In this document: positions 38,800 through 47,813 of the stretch, piece after piece
Layout: every line of letters begins with the position of its first letter
Position numbering within the stretch: position 1 is the first letter of the stretch
Assembly: GCA_036381035.1 (NCBI GenBank)
Contig: DASVDQ010000021.1
Coordinates: 1-64,000 of the forward strand
Direction of reading: 5' to 3'
Source: Trueperaceae bacterium
GTDB lineage: Bacteria; Deinococcota; Deinococci; Deinococcales; Trueperaceae
Length of the DNA stretch: 64,000 nucleotides
Translations under genes and position numbers: made by a program
Notes under the pieces: generated by a model
Database searches by the model: none
The model's input: the letters and a program-made list of their open reading frames with translations, nothing else
Told to the model about the DNA's origin: nothing

Positions 38800-39498
38800 T
38801 CAGGCGCGGCGGTAGAGGATCTCGCGCTTGACCTCTTCGATGGCCTGCGTCACGGGGATGCCGCGCGGGCAGGCCTCCGTGCAGTTGTAGGCGGTGCGGC
38901 AGCGCCACACGCCGTTGAGGTCGTTCAGCACCGCGAGCCGCTGGGCCGAGCCCCTGTCGCGCGAGTCGAAGATGAAGCGGTGCGCGTTGACTATGGCGGC
39001 GGGACCGATGTAGCGCCCGTTCGTCCAGAAGACCGGGCAGGAGGACGTGCAGGCGGCGCACAGGATGCACTTGGTGGTCGCGTCGAAGCGCTCGCGGTCC
39101 TCGGGGCTCTGCAGACGCTCCGTCGCCGGCGGCGCCTCGTCGTTGATGAAGTAGGGCAGCACCGCCCTGTAGGCGTCGAAGAACGGCTCCATGTCGACGA
39201 TGAGGTCCTTGAGGACCGGCAGGCCCGGCAGCGGCTCCACCGTGATCCGCGGTCCCAGGTCCTTCACCAGCACCTTGCAGGCGAGCCGGTTGGTGCCGTT
39301 GATGAGCATGGCGTCGGAGCCGCAGATGCCGTGGGCGCACGACCGCCGGAACGACAGGCTGCCGGAGCGCTCCCACTTGATGTGATGGAGGACGTCGAGG
39401 ACCCGCTCGTTCGGGTCGACGTCGAGCTGGTGCTCCTCCCAGCGGGGCCGCTTGTCGGCCTCGGGGTCGAAGCGCTTGATGCGAACCGTGATCTGCAT
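38800..39498 (-). CDS. sdhB: Succinate dehydrogenase iron-sulfur subunit
   Basis: A 232-residue subunit carrying electrons from FAD to quinone. The [2Fe-2S] site is RRSCAHGICGSDAMLING with the later CKV cysteine; the [4Fe-4S] and [3Fe-4S] ligands are CILCAACTSSCPVF and CRTAYNCTEACPRGIPV. ATG 39498 has GGGAG five bases upstream. It is the last gene of sdhCDAB, separated from sdhA by 72 bases. Confidence 0.96.
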   Translation of the reverse strand: MQITVRIKRFDPEADKRPRWEEHQLDVDPNERVLDVLHHIKWERSGSLSFRRSCAHGICGSDAMLINGTNRLACKVLVKDLGPRITVEPLPGLPVLKDLIVDMEPFFDAYRAVLPYFINDEAPPATERLQSPEDRERFDATTKCILCAACTSSCPVFWTNGRYIGPAAIVNAHRFIFDSRDRGSAQRLAVLNDLNGVWRCRTAYNCTEACPRGIPVTQAIEEVKREILYRRA

Positions 39499-39570
39499 GG
39501 TGCTCCCTAACGGCCGCGCCGTCCAGGGCGCGACCTCGCTGCTGACGCTGTCGGGTTCCGCATGACGCTC

Positions 39571-41310
<1,740 letters not shown>

Positions 41311-41347
41311 CTACCCCTCTTCGGCCGAGGCCCCGCGGCGCGCCGGC

Positions 41348-41803
41348 TCACTGGCCGAGGTTCCTCACGGCCTCGCCCATCTCGTCGAAGGTGTACGTCC
41401 AGAGCGTCATGACCCCGACGACGAAGACGGCGAAGACAACCGTGTAGAGGACGGCCTTGACCCAGAAGCGCGCCTGCGGGCGCCTGATGTGGTCGTCGAC
41501 GACGTAGCGCAGGCCGTTCGTCCCGTGCAGCAGCGCCAGGCCGAGCAGGAACGAGTCCATGACCCGCACCGCCGGCTGCGCCAGGCGCTCGGCGACGTAG
41601 TCGTAGTCGATGGTGCCGGCGTTGGTGACGATGTTGTTCACGAACACGTGGGCGAAGACCAGGAAGACCAGCAGGAACCCGCTGATGCGCATGAACACCC
41701 ACCAGGCGAGCTCGCTGTTCGTGGCGTAGGCGGACCGCGCCTCGCGCAGAGTGCGCGGGCGCGCCGCCCCGGTCGTGCGGGCGTCCACCGCCACCTCAGG
41801 CAC
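41348..41803 (-). CDS. sdhD: Succinate dehydrogenase membrane anchor subunit
   Basis: A 151-residue anchor with three helices. RISGFLLVFLVFAHVFVNN and LLHGTNGLRYVVDDH are the quinone/heme-side motifs of SdhC/D-type anchors. GTG 41803 lies within the last codons of sdhC (eight-base overlap). Confidence 0.9.
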   Translation of the reverse strand: MPEVAVDARTTGAARPRTLREARSAYATNSELAWWVFMRISGFLLVFLVFAHVFVNNIVTNAGTIDYDYVAERLAQPAVRVMDSFLLGLALLHGTNGLRYVVDDHIRRPQARFWVKAVLYTVVFAVFVVGVMTLWTYTFDEMGEAVRNLGQ

Positions 41804-42155
41804 CTCCGATGATCTCGGGGACGATCTTGATGAGCACCGGGATGCCGATCGCGACGGTGATGCCGAGGACGCCGTACCACATGACGCGCTGGTAGCGGAT
41901 CGCCCACGGCGTGAAGTCGAGGAGGATGATCCGCAGCCCGTTGAGGGCGTGGTAGACGACGCCCGCGATGATCAGGATCAGGCCGATGCGGAACGGCCAC
42001 TGGTGGTAGAAGAGCAGGAAGTCGTTGAAGGGGCCCTCGGGCCCGTACATCACCAGGCTGATGTCGAACACGTGCAGCAGCAGGTAGAGCGCCAGTGCGA
42101 CACCGGAGATGCGGTGCAGGAAGTACGCCCACTGGCCCTCGCGGCCTCGGTACAT
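41796..42155 (-). CDS. sdhC: Succinate dehydrogenase cytochrome b556 subunit
   Basis: A 119-residue heme-binding anchor with three helices. LHRISGVALALYLLLHVFD and IAGVVYHALNGLRIILLD hold the conserved HRxSG motif and the heme-ligand histidine. ATG 42155 has GGAGG five bases upstream, which selects this start over much longer open frames. It is the first gene of the sdh operon. Confidence 0.92.
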   Translation of the reverse strand: MYRGREGQWAYFLHRISGVALALYLLLHVFDISLVMYGPEGPFNDFLLFYHQWPFRIGLILIIAGVVYHALNGLRIILLDFTPWAIRYQRVMWYGVLGITVAIGIPVLIKIVPEIIGGA

Positions 42156-42296
42156 GCCAACCTCCGTACGAGCGAGCCGACCGCCTCGTAGAGGCGCCCT
42201 GGGTATCGTACACCCGCCTCCGGAGCCGTCCCCGACGGCAGGAGAGCCGAGCGAGACAACGCGGCCTGCGCTGCCTGGGAAGCCGCTCGGACGGGG

Positions 42297-42302
42297 TAAC
42301 CT
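42297..42302 (+). promoter_or_regulatory. -10 hexamer TAACCT of HAD gene (leaderless)
   Basis: TAACCT, then seven bases, then ATG 42310. No Shine-Dalgarno. Confidence 0.5.
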
Positions 42303-42309
42303 GCTGCGG

Positions 42310-43083
42310 ATGCTCCTCGCCTTCGACCTCGACAGGACGCTCGTCGCGGACGACTTCACGCTGCCCGACGACGTCGCCGACGCGATAAGCGCCGCGCGCG
42401 CCGCGGGCCACCACGTCACGGTCCTCACCGGCAGGCCCCTGGTGGCCGCCAGGGGGTACCTCGAGCGCCTCGCCGTCGACAGGCCGTACGCCGTGAACCA
42501 CGGCTCGACGATCCTCGCCCCCGACGGGTCGCTCATCGACCGCAAGCGCCTGCGGGAGGACGAGGTGAGCGCGATCCTGGGGGCGTTCCTCGCCGACGCC
42601 GAGCTCGAGTTCTCCTGCGTCGTGGACGACCACATCTACGTGCGCGACCCGGCCCACGAGCGCTGGCTGCACGCCCACGCCCAGGGACGCGTCGTCGCCC
42701 GCTACGCCGCGGGCCTCGAGCTGGCGGCCGACAAGGTCGTCTTCCACGCGAACGGACGCTGCGCCGAGGTCGACGCCCACGTCGCGCGCAGCCACCCGCA
42801 CCTCGTGCGCTACGCCTGGGGGGACGGCTGGCTCGAGGTCGTGCCCACCGGCGGCGACAAGGGCTCGGCCCTGGCGCGGATCGCGGAGCTCCTCGACGTC
42901 CGCCGCGACGACGTCGTGGCCTTCGGCGACGGCCTCAACGACGTCAGCATGCTGAGCTGGGCCGGCCACGCCGTGGCGGTGGGTCCCGAGGCGCACCCCG
43001 AGGCCCTCGCCGTCGCGCACGAGCGCGTCGCCGCGCCCGAGGCGGGCGGCGTGGCCGAGTGGCTGCGGGCCAACGCCCTCTGA
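42310..43083 (+). CDS. Cof-type HAD hydrolase (sugar-phosphate/FMN phosphatase-like)
   Basis: A 257-residue HAD phosphatase. Motif I is LAFDLDRTLV, motif II VLTGR, motif III a Lys in GGDKGSALARIAELL, and motif IV FGDGLNDVSML, with a Cof-type C2 cap between about residues 85 and 190. The substrate is unknown; relatives dephosphorylate sugar phosphates, PLP or FMN. ATG 42310 follows TAACCT (42297-42302) by seven bases. Confidence 0.9.
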   Translation: MLLAFDLDRTLVADDFTLPDDVADAISAARAAGHHVTVLTGRPLVAARGYLERLAVDRPYAVNHGSTILAPDGSLIDRKRLREDEVSAILGAFLADAELEFSCVVDDHIYVRDPAHERWLHAHAQGRVVARYAAGLELAADKVVFHANGRCAEVDAHVARSHPHLVRYAWGDGWLEVVPTGGDKGSALARIAELLDVRRDDVVAFGDGLNDVSMLSWAGHAVAVGPEAHPEALAVAHERVAAPEAGGVAEWLRANAL

Positions 43084-43084
43084 G

Positions 43085-43106
43085 GCCGGCGCCCTCGGGC
43101 GCCGGC
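43085..43106. terminator. Hairpin between HAD gene and folE
   Basis: GCCGGCGCCC is followed after two bases by its exact complement. The hairpin begins one base after the HAD stop codon and may terminate both convergent genes. There is no U-tract. Confidence 0.5.
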
Positions 43107-43168
43107 GCGGCGAGCAGCCACCGCGCGGACCGGCGGGCCGGCGACGCGCAGGGCCCCGCCGGCGGCCG

Positions 43169-43771
43169 CTAGCCGATCGCCTGCATGAACTCCTGGCGGG
43201 TGCGGGCGTCCTCCCTGAAGATGCCGCGCATCGCGCTCGTCACGGTGACGGAGCCCTGCTTCTCGACGCCGCGCATCATCATGCACAGGTGGCTGGCGCG
43301 GGTGACGACGGCCACCCCCTGCGGCTCGAGGATCTCCTCGAGGGCGTCGGCGATCTGCGCGGTCATGCGCTCCTGCACCTGCATGCGCCGGGCGAAGACG
43401 TCGATCACGCGGGCGAACTTCGACAGGCCGAGGATCCTGTCGCCGGGCACGTAGCCGATGGCCGCCGTGCCGAAGAACGGCAGCATGTGGTGCTCGCAGA
43501 GCGAGTAGAACTCGATGCCGGTCAGCACGACCATCTCCGAGCTCTCGGCCTTGAACAGGGCCCCGTTGATCACCTGCTTGGGGTCCTGGGCGTAGCCGCT
43601 GGTCAGGTACCTCAGCGAGCGCTCCACGCGCTGCGGTGTCCTCCGCAGGCCCTCGCGCGTGACGTCCTCGCCGAGGACCGTGATGAGCTGGGCGATGAGG
43701 GGCTCGAGGCTGGTCTCGCCCACCTCGTCGAAGTCGTCGACGCGTCCGAAGTCCACCCTGGTTTCTCTCAC
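43169..43771 (-). CDS. folE: GTP cyclohydrolase I
   Basis: First enzyme of tetrahydrofolate/pterin synthesis, converting GTP to dihydroneopterin triphosphate. The 200 residues contain the zinc and active-site segments FYSLCEHHMLPFFGTAAIGY, SKFARVIDVFARRMQVQERM and TRASHLCMMMRGV. GTG 43771 is the likely start; TAGCAT lies nine bases upstream. It is monocistronic and divergent from the AlaX gene. Confidence 0.96.
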   Translation of the reverse strand: MRETRVDFGRVDDFDEVGETSLEPLIAQLITVLGEDVTREGLRRTPQRVERSLRYLTSGYAQDPKQVINGALFKAESSEMVVLTGIEFYSLCEHHMLPFFGTAAIGYVPGDRILGLSKFARVIDVFARRMQVQERMTAQIADALEEILEPQGVAVVTRASHLCMMMRGVEKQGSVTVTSAMRGIFREDARTRQEFMQAIG

Positions 43772-43835
43772 TGGGCTGTCATGCTAGCCCACGTCGCTCA
43801 TCCCCACCCTCGCCGGTGTACGCAGGGCCGCGGGC

Positions 43836-43841
43836 TACTCT
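43836..43841 (+). promoter_or_regulatory. -10 hexamer TACTCT of AlaX gene (leaderless)
   Basis: TACTCT, then seven bases, then GTG 43849; it rules out the upstream in-frame start at 43816. Confidence 0.5.
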
Positions 43842-43848
43842 TGTGGGC

Positions 43849-45084
43849 GTGCGACTCGACAGGCTGCACAGCTACCTGACGCGGTTCGAGACCACGGTGA
43901 CCGCCGTCGAGACGGCGGACGGCGGCGCCTGGGTGCGCCTCGACCGCTCCGCCTTCTACCCCACGGCCGGGGGGCAGCCCCACGACACCGGGCTCCTCGC
44001 CGGGCGCAAGGTCGTGGACGTCGAGGCGCGGGGCGAGGAGGTCTGGCACCTGCTCGAGCCGGGCGAGGCGCCCGCCGTGGGCGACGCGGTGGTCGGCGAG
44101 GTCGACTGGGAGCGCCGCTACGCCCACATGCAGCGCCACACCGCCCAGCACATGCTCTCGCAGGCCTTCATGCGCGTGGGAGCCGCCCGCGGCGCGGCGG
44201 ACGAAGGCGGCGAGCCCGGCTACCACACCCGCTCGGTGAGCATGCGCGGGCCCGACTGCACCCTCGACCTCACCGGCGAGCCCGACGACGAGGCGCTTGC
44301 CGCCGCCGAGGAGGAGGTCAACGCCGCCGCCCGGCGCGCGCTGCCCGTGCTGGCGTTCGAGGTGCCGGAGGGGATGCTGAGCCACTACCGCCTGCGCCGG
44401 CCGCCGAAGGTGCGCGGCCTGGTGCGGCTCGTCGCCGTCGGCGACTACGACCTCGTGGCCTGCGGCGGCACGCACCTGAGGAACAGCGCCGAGGCGCTGC
44501 CCGTGAAGGTCATGGGCCTCGAGCGCGTGCGCGGCGGCCTCACGCGGGTGACGTTCAGGGCCGGCGCGGAGGCGCTCGCCGACCACGCCCTCAAGCACGC
44601 GGTGGCCAGCGGCCTCACGGCGCTCCTGAGCGCCCCGCCGGCCGACCACCCGGAGCGGGTGCGCGCGCTCCTCGACCGCGTGGGCGAGCTGGAGCACGAG
44701 CTGGGCCGCGCCCGCTCCCGCCTCGCCGACGGCCTGGCCGACGCGCTGCTGCGGGGCGCGCGGGACGAGCTGCCGGGCGGCGTCAGGCTCCTGGCGCACG
44801 CCCTCGAGGAGGGCGACGCGGCCCTCCTCGAGCCGCTCGTGGAGCGGCTGCAGGGCGAGCCCGCGTGCGTGTCCCTCCTCGCGTCGCGCGGGGGAGGCGC
44901 GGCGCGGCTGTCGTTCCTCGCCGGGCCGGGGGCGGACGTGGACGTGAGGCCGGCTCTCGCGGCCGCCCTCGAGGTCCTGGGCGGACGGGGCGGCGGCCGT
45001 CCGGACCGCGCACAGGGCGCCGGGCCGGACCGGGGCCGCCTGGGCGAGGCCATGGCTGCGGCCGTCGCCGCGCTGCGCGGCTGA
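43849..45084 (+). CDS. Alanyl-tRNA editing protein, AlaX-L type
   Basis: A free-standing editing enzyme that deacylates Ser- or Gly-tRNA(Ala). The 411 residues comprise an N-terminal beta barrel (SAFYPTAGGQPHDTG), the zinc-binding editing domain with HTAQHMLSQAF and the CGGTH motif, and a C-terminal DHHA1-like part after a coiled-coil (residues about 265-300). GTG 43849 is chosen because TACTCT (43836-43841) lies seven bases upstream; the earlier in-frame start falls before the promoter. Confidence 0.9.
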   Translation: MRLDRLHSYLTRFETTVTAVETADGGAWVRLDRSAFYPTAGGQPHDTGLLAGRKVVDVEARGEEVWHLLEPGEAPAVGDAVVGEVDWERRYAHMQRHTAQHMLSQAFMRVGAARGAADEGGEPGYHTRSVSMRGPDCTLDLTGEPDDEALAAAEEEVNAAARRALPVLAFEVPEGMLSHYRLRRPPKVRGLVRLVAVGDYDLVACGGTHLRNSAEALPVKVMGLERVRGGLTRVTFRAGAEALADHALKHAVASGLTALLSAPPADHPERVRALLDRVGELEHELGRARSRLADGLADALLRGARDELPGGVRLLAHALEEGDAALLEPLVERLQGEPACVSLLASRGGGAARLSFLAGPGADVDVRPALAAALEVLGGRGGGRPDRAQGAGPDRGRLGEAMAAAVAALRG

Positions 45085-45129
45085 GCCCGTCACCGCATCT
45101 CATCGCCGGCCCGCCTACCGTGCGGTGAG

Positions 45130-45153
45130 GGACGCGGACCCGGGTCCGCGTCC
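45130..45153. promoter_or_regulatory. Perfect 24-bp palindrome in the dps leader
   Basis: The half-site GGACGCGGACCC is followed directly by its exact complement. It lies nine bases downstream of a possible -10 element (TACCGT, 45116-45121) and seven bases before the GGGAGG ribosome site, so it would start near the transcription start. It is either an operator for a dimeric regulator or a cruciform/hairpin controlling translation. Confidence 0.6.
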
Positions 45154-45165
45154 GTGGGAGGCGAC

Positions 45166-45675
45166 ATGGCGACGAAGACCGGGGCCAAGCAGGAGAAGCT
45201 CTTCGCCACGCGGATCGACCTGCCCGAGGAGGAGCGCGGCGCGCTGGTGGCGCTCTGCAACCAGATGCTGGCCGACACCTTCGACCTCTACTCGCAGGCG
45301 AAGCAGGCGCACTGGAACGTCAAGGGCACGGACTTCATGCAGCTCCACGAGCTCTTCGACGGCGTCGCCGAGGCCGTGCTCCCGTTCGTCGACGAGATCG
45401 CCGAGCGCGCCGCGACCCTGGGCGGGGTCGCGCTCGGCACCGCGCGCCTGGCGTCCGCGGCGTCGCGGCTCGCGGAGTACCCGGAAGGGCTGGTGGAGGG
45501 CCGGGAGCACCTCGAGGCGGTGCGCGAGCGCCTGGCCCAGTACTGCGGCGCGCTGCGCGAGGCGATCGAAGAGGCGGAGCGGCTCGGCGACCCGACGACC
45601 GTCGACCTCTTCACCGAGGCCTCGCGCGCGGCCGACCTGCAGCTCTACTTCGTCGAGTCGCACCTGCAGGGGTAG
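45166..45675 (+). CDS. dps: Dps ferritin-like DNA-protection protein
   Basis: A 169-residue Dps. It forms a dodecamer that oxidises Fe(II) with peroxide and protects DNA. Ferroxidase residues at the dimer interface are visible in AKQAHWNVKGTDFMQLHELF, plus the following Asp/Glu. A short Lys-containing N-terminal tail (MATKTGAKQEKLF) could contact DNA. ATG 45166 has GGGAGG four bases upstream, so unlike many neighbours this gene has a leader, containing a 24-bp palindrome. Confidence 0.92.
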   Translation: MATKTGAKQEKLFATRIDLPEEERGALVALCNQMLADTFDLYSQAKQAHWNVKGTDFMQLHELFDGVAEAVLPFVDEIAERAATLGGVALGTARLASAASRLAEYPEGLVEGREHLEAVRERLAQYCGALREAIEEAERLGDPTTVDLFTEASRAADLQLYFVESHLQG

Positions 45676-45768
45676 GTCTGCGCGGCGCGCGGGTGGCCGC
45701 GCCCGGTGTTCGGCCGGGACGCCCGGGTCGCCGCGCCGCGCACCGGACCGCTGCCGCTCGGCCCGCGC

Positions 45769-46188
45769 TCAGGCCTCGGCGCCGCCGCCGAACTCGTCGC
45801 GCAGCGCGCTCTGCTCCAGCACGTGCTTGGCGACGTAGACGGGCGCCTTGACGCGCACCGCCAGCGCCAGCGCGTCCGACGGACGGGCGTCGACGTCGAA
45901 GCGCACGCCGCCCCGCTCGAGGATCAGCATCGCGTAGTACGTGCCGTCGACGAGGTCGGTGACCTCGACGCGCGCGATCTGGACGCCGAGCAGCTCCAGC
46001 ACCGAGACGAACAGGTCGTGGGTGAGCGGGCGCTCGAGCTTCTCGTTCGAGCGACCCGCCGCGATCGAGATCGCCTGCATGGCGTCGATGGCGATGGGGA
46101 GGATCTCGCCTTCCCCGCTCTTCAGCAAGGCCAGGAACTGGTTCTCGTCCCCGGAGACGGCGATCTCCTCCAGCTCCACCTTGACCAT
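45769..46188 (-). CDS. Bifunctional nuclease family protein (DUF151)
   Basis: A 139-residue DUF151/BFN-domain protein, with LPIAIDAMQAISIAAG and the conserved VDARPSDALALAVRVKAPVY at the end of the domain. Plant relatives have DNase and RNase activity; the Thermotoga structure shows the fold, but bacterial function is not settled. It is transcribed divergently from gatB and has no obvious operon partner. Confidence 0.88.
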   Translation of the reverse strand: MVKVELEEIAVSGDENQFLALLKSGEGEILPIAIDAMQAISIAAGRSNEKLERPLTHDLFVSVLELLGVQIARVEVTDLVDGTYYAMLILERGGVRFDVDARPSDALALAVRVKAPVYVAKHVLEQSALRDEFGGGAEA

Positions 46189-46215
46189 GGCGGCATGATA
46201 GCCCGGGCGCTTGGG

Positions 46216-46221
46216 TACACT
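46216..46221 (+). promoter_or_regulatory. -10 hexamer TACACT of gatB (leaderless)
   Basis: TACACT, then eight bases, then ATG 46230, with no ribosome site. Confidence 0.55.
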
Positions 46222-46229
46222 CTGAGCCC

Positions 46230-47642
46230 ATGTTCGAGCCCGTGGTCGGTCTCGAGGTGCACCTGGCGCTGAGGACCGCCACCAAGCTCTTCTGCGCCTG
46301 CCCCGCCGACGTCGAGGGCGGCGAGCCCAACGAGAACGTCTGCCCCGTCTGCCTCGGCCTGCCAGGCACCCTGCCCGTCGTGAACGAGCGGGCGCTCGAC
46401 CTGGCCGTCACCTTCGCGCTGGCGCTGGGCGCCGAAGTGGCCCCGGCGGCGCGGTTCGACAGGAAGCACTACTTCTACCCCGACTCCCCGAAGAACTACC
46501 AGATCAGCCAGCACGCCCTGCCCATCGGCCGCGGCGGCGGCGTGAGGCTGCCCTCTGGCAAGGTCGTGCGCATCGCGCACTGCCACCTCGAGGAGGACGC
46601 GGGGCGGCTGGTGCACCCGCCGTACGCCCCGTACTCGCTCGTCGACCTGGGACGCGCCGGCACCCCGCTCGTCGAGCTCGTCACCGAGCCGGACATCGCC
46701 TCGCCGGAGGAGGCGCGGGCGTTCCTCGAGGAGGTGCAGGCCATCGCGCGCGCCACGGGCGTCTCGGACGCCTCGCCCGAGGAGGGCAAGATGCGCGCCG
46801 ACGTGAACGTCTCGCTCAGGGGCGATGACGGCGGGCCCGGCACGAAGGTCGAGGTCAAGAACCTCAACTCCTTCCGCAACGTCGCGTCCGCCGTCGCGTT
46901 CGAGGCGCGGCGGCAGCGGCGGGTGCTGGAGGCCGGCCGCGCGGTCGTGCAGGAGACGCGCGGCTTCAACGAGGGCGGCCAGCGCACCTACACGCTGCGG
47001 GTGAAGGAGGGCTCGGAGGACTACCGGTACCTCGCCGACCCCGACCTGCCCGGCATCGACCTGACGGGTCGGATACGGGAGCTCGCCGCGGCGCTGCCGG
47101 AGCTGCCGGCCGAGCGGGCGGAGCGCTACGAGGGCCTGGGCCTGCGGGCGGAGGACGCGCGCCTGCTGGCCTACGACCCGGCCGCCGCCCGGGTGTTCGA
47201 CGACGCCGTCCTGGCCGCCCCCGGGCACGTCAAGGCCCTGGCGGCCTGGCTCACCGTCGACGTCGCCGGCGCCCTGGCGTCCGCGGGACGCTCCCTCGAC
47301 CCGGAGACGTTCCCGACCGAGGGCTTCTCCAAGCTCGTCTCGCTCGTCGAGGAGGGGAGGGTGTCGGGACCCACGGCGAAGGGCCTGCTGGGCGAGGTCC
47401 TGGCCGGCGCCGACCCGGAGGCCCTCGTGGACGCGCGCGGCCTCGCGCAGGTGAGCGACGAGGGCGAGCTGGGCGACGTGGTCGACGAGGTCGTGAGGGC
47501 GAACCCCGAGCTCGTCGCGCGCGTCAGGGTGAACCCCAGGGCGCTCAACGCCCTGCTCGGCGAGGTGATGCGCGCCACCCGCGGCACCGCCAAGCCCGAC
47601 CTCGCCCGCCGCCTGCTCGAGGAGAGGCTGCTGGGGGGATAG
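46230..47642 (+). CDS. gatB: Aspartyl/glutamyl-tRNA amidotransferase subunit B
   Basis: Kinase/transamidase subunit of GatCAB; it phosphorylates and amidates Glu or Asp on tRNA. The 470 residues show EPVVGLEVHLALRTATKLFC, CPVCLGLPGTLPVVNERA, RKHYFYPDSPKNYQISQ and KVEVKNLNSFRNV, then a C-terminal YqeY-like tail. The PROSITE-type signature (D-x-N-R-x-G-x-P-L) reads DLGRAGTPL, with Gly for Asn. The gene is leaderless. gatA is elsewhere in the window and gatC is not seen. Confidence 0.95.
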   Translation: MFEPVVGLEVHLALRTATKLFCACPADVEGGEPNENVCPVCLGLPGTLPVVNERALDLAVTFALALGAEVAPAARFDRKHYFYPDSPKNYQISQHALPIGRGGGVRLPSGKVVRIAHCHLEEDAGRLVHPPYAPYSLVDLGRAGTPLVELVTEPDIASPEEARAFLEEVQAIARATGVSDASPEEGKMRADVNVSLRGDDGGPGTKVEVKNLNSFRNVASAVAFEARRQRRVLEAGRAVVQETRGFNEGGQRTYTLRVKEGSEDYRYLADPDLPGIDLTGRIRELAAALPELPAERAERYEGLGLRAEDARLLAYDPAAARVFDDAVLAAPGHVKALAAWLTVDVAGALASAGRSLDPETFPTEGFSKLVSLVEEGRVSGPTAKGLLGEVLAGADPEALVDARGLAQVSDEGELGDVVDEVVRANPELVARVRVNPRALNALLGEVMRATRGTAKPDLARRLLEERLLGG

Positions 47643-47813
47643 CGCTCGACGAGAGGCTGCCCGATGGCCGGCGCCCGCGGCGCCTCCGCCGATGGGACGC
47701 GTCTCGCGGCGCGGCGGTCGGGGGCTAGACCCTCTCATCGAGAGCCAAGCGGTCCGCCGCTACCCTGGACCCGTAGGCACACGCCAGGCGCACGACCCAG
47801 GGAGGTATGACAC

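Noticed and set aside
41796-42635. Long N-terminal extension of sdhC
   Set aside because: It crosses the divergent HAD gene; ATG 42155 has a strong GGAGG site and gives the normal 119-residue length.
43816-43848. Upstream in-frame start for the AlaX protein
   Set aside because: It lies before the TACTCT -10 element, and the added residues are not AlaX-like.
47670-47684. GGCGCC-CGC-GGCGCC inverted repeat after gatB as a terminator
   Set aside because: A stem of only six base pairs made of a self-complementary hexamer, with no T-tract; such repeats are frequent at this GC content.
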